16,211 bases of DNA from Dimargaris cristalligena. Its lineage: Eukaryota; Kickxellomycota; Dimargaritomycetes; Dimargaritales; Dimargaritaceae. Location of the stretch: the NCBI GenBank assembly GCA_027576995.1, contig JANBQC010000623.1:1-16211 (forward strand), given 5' to 3'. Positions 1 to 8,449 of this stretch are shown piece by piece (the first letter of the stretch is position 1; the number at the start of each line of letters is the position of its first letter). Under the pieces are notes generated by a model. It had not been told where the DNA came from. It made no database searches and worked only from the letters and a program-made list of their open reading frames with translations. The position numbers and the translations under genes are program-made.

Positions 1-3
1 ATG

Positions 4-76
4 GGGGGTCTAGCTCAAATGGGAGAGCGCTCGCTTAGCATGCGAGAGGCACGGGGATCGATACCCTGGTCCTCCA
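4..76 (+). tRNA. tRNA-Ala (anticodon AGC)
   Basis: All cloverleaf arms can be folded by eye. The acceptor is 4-10 with 69-75, the D arm 13-16 with 25-28, the anticodon stem 30-34 with 42-46 and the T stem 52-56 with 64-68. The anticodon loop TTAGCAT (35-41) carries AGC at 37-39. G6 pairs with T73, which is the G3:U70 wobble that defines alanine identity. The discriminator is A76. The T loop is ATCGATA, with A instead of the usual T at its first position, as in several other eukaryotic tRNA-Ala genes. The one flaw is a T-T mismatch at acceptor pair 6:67 (T9/T70). There is no intron and no encoded CCA. The A box (about 11-23) and B box (about 55-65) act as the internal pol III promoter. The role is delivery of alanine to GCU and, through inosine, GCC codons. 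Confidence 0.95.
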
Positions 77-79
77 TCC

Positions 80-86
80 TTTTTTT
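80..86 (+). terminator. RNA polymerase III terminator of the tRNA-Ala gene
   Basis: A run of seven T residues begins three bases after the discriminator base of the tRNA. This is the usual pol III stop signal. A second run of six T (96-101) could act as a back-up. Confidence 0.85.
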
Positions 87-256
87 AAAAAAATATTTTT
101 TATCTATAATTATTTACCTTTTCTATTACTTGGATTTTGCCCCAATTTTAGTATTCTTGATATTTAATAAAAGATTGTGGTTATACATGGTATTTTATGA
201 CTTACCTCAATTTGTAGGTAGAGAAAATATAGCTCTTTTTATTAAAATATCAATTT

Positions 257-276
257 TATATATATATAATATATAT
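257..276. repeat. TA dinucleotide tract
   Basis: About ten TA/AT units with one phase slip, inside the AT-rich spacer (87-336) between the tRNA gene and the LTR-like repeat. The rest of that spacer shows nothing recognisable. Confidence 0.7.
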
Positions 277-336
277 TACCAGTCAGATTAAATATAGGTA
301 CTGCCTAGTCACTGCCAGTGTAACAGGTATTTGGTA

Positions 337-700
337 TGTGACAGCCCTTCTAATCTACCTTAATCCAGACACCATGCTATCTGCCCTTATTAGGCCTTAT
401 ATTACCATATTAACCTTCCCATGGTCACCCCTGGTACCATGGGATCACCCTATAGCATATAACCCTTTCCCTTCTGGACTCCAGTTCTTTGCACTAATCA
501 CTTAACATTCTGATCTGAAGACTCTTCCAGTTACCATGAGAGTCTTCCAAATACTAGTAGCCATCCAGTTGGCCTATTTTCACTATATACCTTAGTTACC
601 TGTAGTCTTCCCTTAGGACCTCCCTTGGGAACCATCCCATATATATATAACTGGGCCCCCTTAGGACTAGTTAGATTCCTTAGTTTTATTCTTACCCCCC
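337..700 (+). mobile_element. Degenerate LTR-like repeat, copy A (solo LTR remnant)
   Basis: This segment is collinear with 15567-15927 on the same strand, nearly without length change (about 362 against 361 bases). Shared landmarks sit at matching offsets, for example the exact 18-mer AGTTAGATTCCTTAGTTT at 669-686 and 15898-15915, and TAGGCCTTAT at 391 and 15620. By eye, two thirds to three quarters of the bases match. The left edge TGTGACAGCCC resembles an LTR start, there is a TATA box late in the repeat (641-650), and AATAAA-type motifs lie just beyond (709 onward). These are LTR-promoter hallmarks. The right boundary is unknown because copy B is broken at the corresponding point, so this copy may extend past 700. 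No terminal CA, primer-binding site or target duplication could be fixed. No gag-pol reading frame is attached. Confidence 0.6.
641..650 (+). promoter_or_regulatory. TATA box of LTR-like copy A
   Basis: ATATATATAA followed by CTGGGCCCCC. Copy B has an equivalent TATATATAACTGGCCCCCC (from about 15870), so the element is conserved between the two repeats. That suggests it was the promoter of the ancestral element. Confidence 0.45.
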
Positions 701-1352
701 TTTTTAATCTAATAAACACTATATATATGCTCACCACCCTTGTATTAACTAGTAAGTGTGCTTACTGCATATCCCTTACCTGTACCTGTATTTATAGCCT
801 TTATTGGTTAGTACCATGCCCTGTACCTGATGCTAGTAGCCCACTTGGCCAAGCCTAAGCCCTGCCTACCATTAGAAGCCTATCCTTGGGACTCTTAATG
901 GACTAAGAGTGGTAAACCTGGGTGACAGGGACATTATCTATATCTTGATTACTACTATAATCTAAATCAATAAAACTAACTGCAGGCATCTAGCTTTGCT
1001 CCTTGTGGTTCTTTCTCTCATCTATAATTATTCCAAGTTGAATTCGAAAATACTTTCATTTATCCTTCGAATTTATCATTTCAGCATTATGGTCTTCCTA
1101 CATGTCCTATTGGGTAGGTTACAGGTTTTAGTGTTAGGAAATGCATTGCAACACCAATACCATGTAAACTGAAAAGCATAGAGGTGGATGTGTAAGGCAC
1201 ACAGGGTTTTGAGAACATTTGGGCAAGCTGGGTGTGGGCAGTCAGCCAACCTTCCTGGATGGTCGTGTTTTGTTGTTGATCCATTTTCTACTCTTTTTTT
1301 TTTGGGGGGAGCTTTGATTTAAATGGAGCTGAATACCTCTAAATTTAAGGGT
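701..1352. other. Spacer between LTR-like repeat and zinc-finger gene
   Basis: No supported gene. The left part may still belong to the LTR-like element, since its right edge is not defined. It holds an AATAAA at 969-974 and an inverted repeat AATTCGAA/TTCGAATT (1041-1048 and 1066-1073). Part of it is presumably the 3' flank of the minus-strand zinc-finger gene. Open frames here are short, and those in the zinc-finger frame have no domain and no supporting ATG context. Confidence 0.5.
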
Positions 1353-1358
1353 TTTATT
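1353..1358 (-). terminator. Candidate polyadenylation signal of the zinc-finger gene
   Basis: TTTATT on the plus strand reads AATAAA on the minus strand, about 175 bases downstream of the stop codon at 1533. The placement is plausible for a short 3' UTR, but single hexamers are common by chance in AT-rich DNA. Confidence 0.35.
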
Positions 1359-1532
1359 GACTGGCGGCGATCCTACAACCATAGTATTCTCATGCACAGG
1401 CCCCTGTTGTGCTCTGTAGCTGGGCGATTGGGGATTGTGATGTAGTAATGTACTAGTAGGCTTTGGCCAGATGGCAACTCTGTGAGACACCATGTAGCAA
1501 ATTTTGCAAACAAGTTGCAATATGCCCGAAGC

Positions 1533-1799
1533 TCAACTCGATAGACTTGAATTTAATGTCCCCCTGCAACTTCTCTCGTGCAGGTCAAGGGTTTCCAGGT
1601 CATGAAATGGATCGCTACAATAGCGACAAGGCAGAATGTGGTGATGATTATAGTGAGCGCTTAGGGTATGCTGCGTTGGGAAAATGCTTGGGCAATGCAA
1701 ACATGGATAGGTGGTGGACCTATGGGCCTCCGCATACGAGGATGGTTCGGGTGACTGGCGGTGATCGTCAGACCGAGGTATACAGTTGCATTGACCCAT
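1533..1799 (-). CDS. Small protein with tandem C2H2/C2HC zinc fingers
   Basis: The protein is 88 residues. Finger 1 (about residues 32-53) fits the classical pattern exactly: aromatic-x-Cys-x2-Cys-x3-Phe-x5-Leu-x2-His-x3-His, with one more His after it. Finger 2 (about 57-78) has the same spacing and hydrophobic core but ends in Cys, making it Cys-x2-Cys-x3-Phe-x5-Leu-x2-His-x3-Cys (C2HC). Two adjacent perfect matches are very unlikely by chance. The fingers are closely spaced and lack the TGEKP linker of arrays that read DNA. The start ATG at 1799 sits in an excellent context (ACACCATGG). A TATA box lies about 165 bases upstream and an AATAAA about 175 bases downstream. The 31 residues before the fingers are polar and carry no clear motif. 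Likely role: nucleic-acid or protein binding in nucleus or cytoplasm; no specific family is recognised. Alternatives are an exon or relic of a longer zinc-finger gene. The plus-strand 138-residue frame over the same DNA is judged a shadow. Confidence 0.7.
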   Translation of the reverse strand: MGQCNCIPRSDDHRQSPEPSSYAEAHRSTTYPCLHCPSIFPTQHTLSAHYNHHHILPCRYCSDPFHDLETLDLHERSCRGTLNSSLSS

Positions 1800-1965
1800 G
1801 GTGTTTTGCTATGGACTGGGCTGTGAGGGGCTCTGTGAGGATGAGGAAATTCAATGAAGAGGCGAATCAAGGTTTATAATTCGAGATGAAGCGGTAATAG
1901 CGATGCGGGATGACAATGTGATACAGTGTATGCAGAGTAAGGTTGGCCCACGGAGATGACACCAG

Positions 1966-1973
1966 TTTATATA
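1966..1973 (-). promoter_or_regulatory. TATA box upstream of the zinc-finger gene
   Basis: TTTATATA on the plus strand reads TATATAAA on the minus strand, a consensus TATA box about 165 bases upstream of the ATG at 1799. This would leave a 5' UTR of roughly 130 bases. The assignment is by position and consensus only. Confidence 0.4.
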
Positions 1974-4900
1974 CGTACTTGCACGTGTATGACTACTTTG
2001 CAAGCTAAGACTTAATAGTATTCTTCGAGAACAGTATAATGAGCCTGCCACTTGCTATGATTGCCCTAGCATAGACAGCTATGGATATCTTCCCGACATT
2101 ATAATGGAGGTGTTCTATATGAAATGCTATTGTTGAAGAATGGGGCGTTAATGGTGTAGTTAAAACAAAAAAAATGGTCTTAAGAGGTAGACTAAGGTTT
2201 GGTACAAAGAATACTAGTCCAAGTCCCTTTAGAGGAGAAGGGGGCGTTAGCTGTCAACCGGGACTGGTAAATCCAATAATAATCAACGGCATATTGATTA
2301 TTATTTGTAGCAGTATAGTTCACAATCGGGCATCGTATCGGGGGCAGGGGACGCTATAAAGGTTGTCACATCTAGAGGTGTTGCATCCTAAATAACGTAG
2401 CATGGGGCAACCGATTGCTAAGGCTAGGAGGGGAATATTTTGAAAAACGTTGATGGAAGGGTTATAGAAGCCACGGGTAGTCTCATTACCTGCTTGGTTA
2501 ATTGTACACCTTAAACGTTTACACCAAGACATCAAGTATATAAATTGGTCCTTTATAACTATCCATGATACCAAATGTGCTATCACCTATTCGTATTACC
2601 TGATCAATCAGCCACATCGGATGGTCTTGATAACTCCTGCCATGTGTCAAGTTCTGGGATTGGGGTCTGGAACCGTGCTTTACACCAACCTAGGCTGGGC
2701 GGTTAAAGTAGAGGTAGAAATAAGACGGTCGTGACTGATGTAAAACATAATATAACTCGCTACAGAAAACGTAATGAAGGTGATATGTCCACTGGGGCGC
2801 TGGTTCTAGGCATATCGTCCGAAAAAACTCCAAAACAGCTAAGAGTAATATACACTCTAAAGATAAAAAATCGGGTTATTAGATCTGCCGATTTGGCAAG
2901 TGCAGAGCTTAAGCACTTTCTTGAATACCGGTATTGAGTTGGGGGAGGCTATTTCGGGGAGTATCGAAGTAGCTTGGCCCGAATAAAGATTACGGGGTTA
3001 TATAGGAAGTTCATGCAAGGCGGGGGGCTATAGCACACGGCTTATATCACGATTAAGCATGTTGCACGGGGTTGTATTCCTTCTGATCGCTTCGGCCGGA
3101 ATCGACGGCACCCTTTACATTACCAAGTTCCGGAAGCAGAGTCGATTACAAAATGTATGAATTTAGGCAAATCCAGACTTATAGCCATATTTCGCTTGAT
3201 AAGACTGCACATATGGGAAATGTCCAACAACCAGGCAGCTTAAAGAAAACTTCGTTAGATAAGGGCAAAACTACTGGTTAAAAGTTCATATCCCGTATAC
3301 AAATTATTTTAAATCTTATACAGCTGTGCTGAATTTCACTTCTGCTTACATATATATACCGGCGACCGATTTAAATTGGGGGAGGTTCGTACCAGACATG
3401 GAAAATATGCGTAGGAGAAGTTCGGAAGGATATGATAATCGCACCTGTATTGTATAAAGAGCCCAATCAACAGAAATGACAATGCCTGTATTTTACTTGG
3501 TCTACTATTAAGTTGGGCCGGATAGTATGGCTACATTTATCTGGTATAGGCATATGTTAGCCAGTACACCTGCCCCAATTCTAGTTTAGTGTCTCCCGCC
3601 GCTTCACCCACTCGAAAAGATACCCAATAAAGACCCTTCAACCTATACAATGAATTATGTTGTACACCTTCCCATTTTCCCTATCCCACACCCATCTCCC
3701 AACCGAAGTGTGGTCCCAGTGGCACCCATGCGGGAGGTGAAAGAGGTAAAGGAGGGGGGGTTCGATTGGGAATTCGGTGATTTCATCCTGCCCTAAAGAA
3801 AAAGCGGAAGGGGCCAACGTGTCGCTGGCGGGAGTGAGTAACCGGGCCCATAAAGAACTCATTCAATAACAGGGCCGGCATCTTGCAAGCTACTTTCAAG
3901 CCGCCGGTTCTTGTGGGGTTTGCATGTAGGATCTTGTCCTGTTCGGCCCAACTTAGAGGAGATCAGCGTGTGTACCCAAGGGCTGTTCCATTGAACACAG
4001 GACAAATTGGTCGATATTAAATGGCAGGTGCTTAGGTGCGGATATATAACCGGCTATTAAGTTGACCATATCGATATTACCAATACATTGGGAGACTGGT
4101 GTTCTGTGCGCTTGGGGTAAATTTCGCCGCTACAATATTAGTACATGCAGGAGTTAATACATTGACATGACAGGAGGGCACTAGTCTAAGTGAGAAGCAG
4201 TTGTGCTTTGGAGTATTTATAGCCCCCTAGTACATTTTATGCGAAACAGGTAATCGTCACCAATCAGCCAACATACCCCAAATATCCGAGCCCGTCGAGC
4301 CTATACACACTAGACCTTCAACATGCGATTTATTACGGGATTAATCGTAAGTAGAATTTCCTCGGAGTTAGTCTTAGCAGGAAAAGAGGAAGAGAACTTG
4401 TGAAGTTTTTATACATAGATGGTGGTTTTAGGCGAATATTACATAAATATATAATGAATAAAGTGGGATATATATTAAACATGGGGGCCTATAAGGCAAG
4501 GTAATAATAATATAAATATACGGGGATTGGAAATTCACCTATGGTATTGGAAACAGAGAGGGAGGGAGAGAAGGCGGGGGCGAAGGTTCAAAATCAAATC
4601 AGCAAGGAGGAGATCGCTCAAAAAAATTAGGAAGGGCAAATATATGACCATCTGCCTTAATAAGCGACTATGGACTGATAAGGCGAAGGTAGATTAACTT
4701 AAACCAATAGTACATCGATACGACAGTATTTGACAAGATATAAAAGACTGGAAAAATGAAACATGCACCAAGTAAATTCCATCCGCCAAAGGCACCCCCC
4801 CCTCATAATGCCTGTACACCATAACGAACATCAGCCGGATTCGAAAAGCTCTCCAAGTGGCTTGTGAGTGGTTAAAAGGCAACGCAAGAGGGAAAGAAAA

Positions 4901-5036
4901 GAGAGGGGAGGACGGCTAATAATAGTAGCACAGCTACCGGCATCCCCTCCCCCTTGTTAATCTCATCATCCCATTCCCAAGGGGCTTTCCCACCCAAACT
5001 AAGCAGCACAATAAAAGAGGGAGAGCGTGTATACGA
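1974..5036. other. Gene-free spacer of about 3 kb
   Basis: No open frame longer than 90 codons and none with a recognisable motif, biased composition or good start context. No tRNA, 5S, snRNA or SRP signature was found by eye. A purine-rich stretch lies at about 4551-4660 (GAGGGAGGGAGAGAAGG-like). Several short TATA-like runs occur (for example about 3350-3358 and 4469-4476) with no gene attached. The rightmost part is the 3' flank of the gene ending at 5037. It could hold a non-coding RNA or strongly decayed repeats that cannot be recognised without a database. Confidence 0.5.
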
Positions 5037-6221
5037 TTAACCAAGGAGGCCAAGCCCCAGCTTAGCCAGTGCGTCAGCGGGGCATTTGAAATTGGCGGAA
5101 TCCTCGATGGTGGGCTTTATCAGCCAGCTGATACCATTTACGGACACCTTGGCCTTGTATTGGAAATTGATGGGCGAGTTGGTCGTACACTTGGTCAGGA
5201 ACATGGACGAAGCTTCGGCAAACCCTTCGGTGGCAGGGTCAAGGGTGAGCTGGAAGGGCAATTCAAAGGTAGTATTGGCGAACTTGGGGAAGGTCACGGA
5301 CTCGGTGAGGGACCCTTCACCCAGGGGGAAGTCGATGGATTTACCAGCTGACGTGGTTACCTTGATGGACCCCGTCGCAGTGATGTTGCCCACCGTCCAG
5401 GGAATATAGTTGGGGTTGTAGGCCTGGATTTGGAAATACAGTGGCAAGGCGGTACTGCTCACGGCCAGACCCGAGGCCTGGCGCTGGTACAGGGCCTGGT
5501 TCGGGGACAGCTGCGGGATAGGGTAAACTTGACGACGCAGTAGAATACCCCCGCTGCTACTATTACCACCCGACTGTGCGGTGCTCGTTAGGCTCACGCC
5601 GGTGACTTGTACGTCGGGAATGCGGGGCCAGACGAAGAAAAGGGTAACGCCAAGACCGGCGAGAAGAATGAAGGTGATAACCAGACATACGATGGTGGTG
5701 CGCCGGTTCCGGAAGCAGCAACAGCAATAGCGGCGGAAAGCGGAGCGACGGGGCTTCATGACGGGGGCCGGGTAGTCCGGCAAAGCCCCTTCTTTGTAGG
5801 CGGGTGGTGAGTCCAGGGCGCGGAGGTTGGCCGAGGACAGGGGCACCGCCGTCAGGGGCTCTTGACTAGGGCCCATGGCGGTAGCAGTGGTGGCTCGGGA
5901 ACCGGCGGCCCAGGCCGGCTGTGGGGAGGAGGCAGGCCCAACATTACCGCCTAGGTTATTTTGGTTGGGATTGGGGTTGAGGTAGTGGCGAGTGTCGTCG
6001 GCGGCAAAGGCGTCACCGTAAGCATAATGATGGGGCCGGGCGGCTTCGTCGGGGTCGGAACGGTAGAAGTCTAGAATAGAGCCGGTCTCGGTGTATTGGG
6101 TATCCCTCGCGTAGGCCCGGTTGCTGCCGTGGTTGTTGGGCTGAAACGAAGTTTGAGACGAAGGGTAGGAAGGGTCATCGTACATGTGATCCCTCCGGTG
6201 TTCGGAGTGTAGGTAGGCCAT
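5037..6221 (-). CDS. Single-pass membrane protein with LEA2/NHL-like extracytosolic domain
   Basis: The protein is 394 residues with no intron needed. Residues 1-160 are polar and low-complexity (Asn, Pro, Tyr, Ala, His), hence probably disordered and cytosolic. A PPAY motif (139-142) fits the PPxY signal bound by WW domains of Nedd4/Rsp5-type ubiquitin ligases. A basic patch with four consecutive Cys (166-169) precedes the membrane segment (about 175-198) and looks like a palmitoylation site. Residues 203-380 resemble the LEA2/WHy fold seen in plant NDR1/HIN1-like proteins and similar fungal proteins: a beta-rich stretch with the typical NPN turn (269-271) and NxS/T sequons at 220, 279 and 316. 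Cys345 and Cys380 could form a disulfide. Expected topology is N-in, C-out. A loop at 212-250 carries a dibasic RR (229-230), a possible Kex2-type site. The start ATG has context CACCCATGG and the leader is pyrimidine-rich. The fold assignment is from pattern, and the cellular role is unknown. Confidence 0.88.
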   Translation of the reverse strand: MAYLHSEHRRDHMYDDPSYPSSQTSFQPNNHGSNRAYARDTQYTETGSILDFYRSDPDEAARPHHYAYGDAFAADDTRHYLNPNPNQNNLGGNVGPASSPQPAWAAGSRATTATAMGPSQEPLTAVPLSSANLRALDSPPAYKEGALPDYPAPVMKPRRSAFRRYCCCCFRNRRTTIVCLVITFILLAGLGVTLFFVWPRIPDVQVTGVSLTSTAQSGGNSSSGGILLRRQVYPIPQLSPNQALYQRQASGLAVSSTALPLYFQIQAYNPNYIPWTVGNITATGSIKVTTSAGKSIDFPLGEGSLTESVTFPKFANTTFELPFQLTLDPATEGFAEASSMFLTKCTTNSPINFQYKAKVSVNGISWLIKPTIEDSANFKCPADALAKLGLGLLG

Positions 6222-6330
6222 GGGTGGGTCGGGTAAGATAAGGGATAAAGGATATACAATAGAAGGCTAGATAGAAAACCAAAAGGAGTCGGGGTGAAGG
6301 TGGTATAAAGGAGGAGGCTATAAGTATAGG
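6222..6330 (-). promoter_or_regulatory. Pyrimidine-rich leader/core promoter of the LEA2-like gene
   Basis: Read on the minus strand, the first 100 or so bases before the ATG are dominated by C and T (plus strand rich in G and A). This is typical of fungal transcription start regions. No consensus TATA box lies within 150 bases. A weak TATAAG (plus strand 6634-6639) lies about 415 bases upstream. Confidence 0.35.
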
Positions 6331-7230
6331 AATAGACGGAGAATGCGGGAATAGGCTGAGTTCCAAAGTGGTGGTGGTGGAAGCTTCACGAAAGCAGCGG
6401 AGACCAAATGAAAGACTAGGTAGAACGAGAGAAGCTAAGGGTGAAACGGCGAGTAACTAAAGCGTAAGACAAACCCTAAGTATAAGGTAACTTAATCGAG
6501 ATAGCGAAAGATAGAGAGGAAAAGAGGTCTTCTAGCCCATACAGCTTGGAAAGAAGCCCAGTTGCCGGATAAAGTGGATATACAAGGAAAAGTGTGGAAA
6601 AAGGAACCGCTGATAACAAAGGCGGGGGCCGCCCTTATAAAGAAAGGAGGAAGAGATGGGAGAAGTAAATGACCCCCTGCACAAATATAATAATGCCCTC
6701 ACAATGCTCTATGCCTCCTTTCCTCGGTTATATGCGCATACATTGGCATAATGATGAACCAACCACTCTACTGCTAGTTCTATCGAAAGACTTGGCGTCA
6801 CAACTACTCCATTTACCCACACGCTCTAATGGTTTCTCCCGCTATTTCTCTCTCTTTCTCTCGCTATTGTTTCTGCATTTCTTCTATCCATAGCAGACTA
6901 GCCGGCTTACTACGCGAGGGTTACACTGCGTTTCCCCTGGACCAATCGGCTCTTTGCGCAATTGTCCACCCAACTTCCCAAATGGCCGTAGGACCTTTCC
7001 TCCTTCCCTTCCTCCTCTCCCCGATATTATACATATATATATATACCCGCTCGATCTATTAATAGTTCAGCGTCTACCTGTGCCACTTTCTTCCCGCACA
7101 CTGCTGTGGATATCAGCAGTACCCATGCTTTCCATTCCATATTCTACGCAGTTTCCCAACTTGGGCTGTGGGAGAACGGCGTTAACTTGGCGAGGCGGCA
7201 CTTCGCCCATGACCAACTTTATCTCGTGAA

Positions 7231-7241
7231 CCCCCCCCCCC
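7231..7241. repeat. Homopolymer tract C11
   Basis: Eleven consecutive C residues in the intergenic spacer. It is prone to length variation and to sequencing or assembly error. Confidence 0.8.
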
Positions 7242-7508
7242 AAACAATGGCCATCGCCCTTTTGGAGTGGTTAATTGCATTCTGATATCAGCTGTTAATT
7301 CCCCCCATAAGGCCAGTCACAGAATCGATAAACTCCTCCGTTAAATCCAATGGACCATATTGCTCTTTGACTCCTCTCACATCGTATATCCACGCTAAGT
7401 AATCACGACCGGCCTGCTCTTTAATATCCGAGAACCCCTCCCCCACCTCCCTATCCTGCAACCCCCCATTTTATCATATCTACCCGACTATGTCCATACA
7501 TCTATCAG

Positions 7509-7538
7509 CCCCCGCCCTCCCCCAGCAATCCCCCCCCC
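7509..7538 (-). other. Potential G-quadruplex motif
   Basis: The plus strand reads C5-G-C3-T-C5-AGCAAT-C9. The minus strand therefore has four G runs of at least three separated by loops of 6, 1 and 1 bases, which meets the standard G3+N1-7 definition. It lies about 1.29 kb upstream of the start at 6221 and 0.9 kb downstream of the stop at 8450, so no regulatory role can be assigned. Confidence 0.45.
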
Positions 7539-8449
7539 TGGAAATTTACTGAGATCTACCTCCTCCTCCTCCACGGGGGAAAATCCCTTGGCATTATATT
7601 ATTCCTTCGGCTTAACCGTAGCACAGTGACACCAATCAGCGCCCAAACGGCCCATCACTGGCGACGATCAACCAAGAATAGCACGTTACGCCATCGCTAC
7701 AAGTTAAGAACTATTGTATCCATTGGATATCTTTTAGATGTATAGGTATGAAAAAAACAATAATGAAATAAACCCAAAAGGGGGAGAAAGAGAGGGGGGA
7801 GGGGGTACACAGGGCTACTTGAAAGGCGAAGTCGATATGGGTGAAATTCGGCCCAGCCATATAAAGGTTTACATTATACGTGTATGGGAAAATATGTGGG
7901 AAATATATTTTTAACTAGTAATATTAGCCGAATCTAATGGATTTTTCGTTATACAGCTTGGATGAACTTCTCCCATATTATGAAGGAAAAGGACAAAATA
8001 CAAATGATAGGCTATAAAGCAATGCTGGGTGGATGACACCGCCGAATGGGAGGGAGGGTAATAAGTACAGACGAGTTGACAACAAGATGGCCGGCATTGG
8101 GGACAGCCAAGTGCATGTAATATAAAATAAAAAACCGAAATAATAATACTAAGAATAAAAAAGAAACCACCCGGGGATGGAGGGATTACAAGTGTAGACC
8201 AATACACCACAATGACACTGGGAGAGAAAATCATGGTGGAACTAATTAGCCGGTTGGCTGCGATTCCATATAAATAATGGAGAAGATGGCGTAAGCATGA
8301 CCGAGGTTGGCCGGTTAACAGTCGGCTAAATGGCAATAATGTCGGTTGCCGATCACGCCTACTGCCGTATCGCCAAGCCTCAGGTCGATCGAGACCGATT
8401 GGGTCGGAATGCGAGCGTCGGGAAGCCCTGGGAAGGGAGGGGATCGAAT

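Larger units (their letters stand above)
6331..8449. other. Intergenic spacer between the two membrane-protein genes
   Basis: This holds the upstream region of the gene starting at 6221 and the 3' flank of the gene ending at 8450. Strand asymmetry changes several times: purine-rich 6380-6660, CT-rich 6820-6890 and 6995-7020, C-rich 7430-7575, then A-rich 7740-8170. Simple tracts include AT repeats at 7033-7045, C11 at 7231-7241 and (CCT)4 at about 7559-7571. Open frames of 74-141 codons exist but start at non-ATG codons or reflect T-rich or C-rich DNA and show no domain. The 141-codon minus frame (7911-8336) is the longest and begins at TTG. Confidence 0.5.

Noticed and set aside
1463..1879. 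138-codon plus-strand frame opposite the zinc-finger gene
   Set aside because: It is longer than the zinc-finger frame but has no motif, while the minus frame has two exact zinc-finger patterns, a good start context and promoter and polyadenylation signals.
5086..5409. 107-codon plus-strand frame inside the LEA2-like gene
   Set aside because: Shadow frame of the minus-strand coding sequence, with no domain.
7911..8336. 141-codon minus-strand frame downstream of the large membrane-protein gene
   Set aside because: It begins at TTG rather than ATG, and its hydrophobic and Cys-rich text follows from T-rich DNA. No domain was seen.
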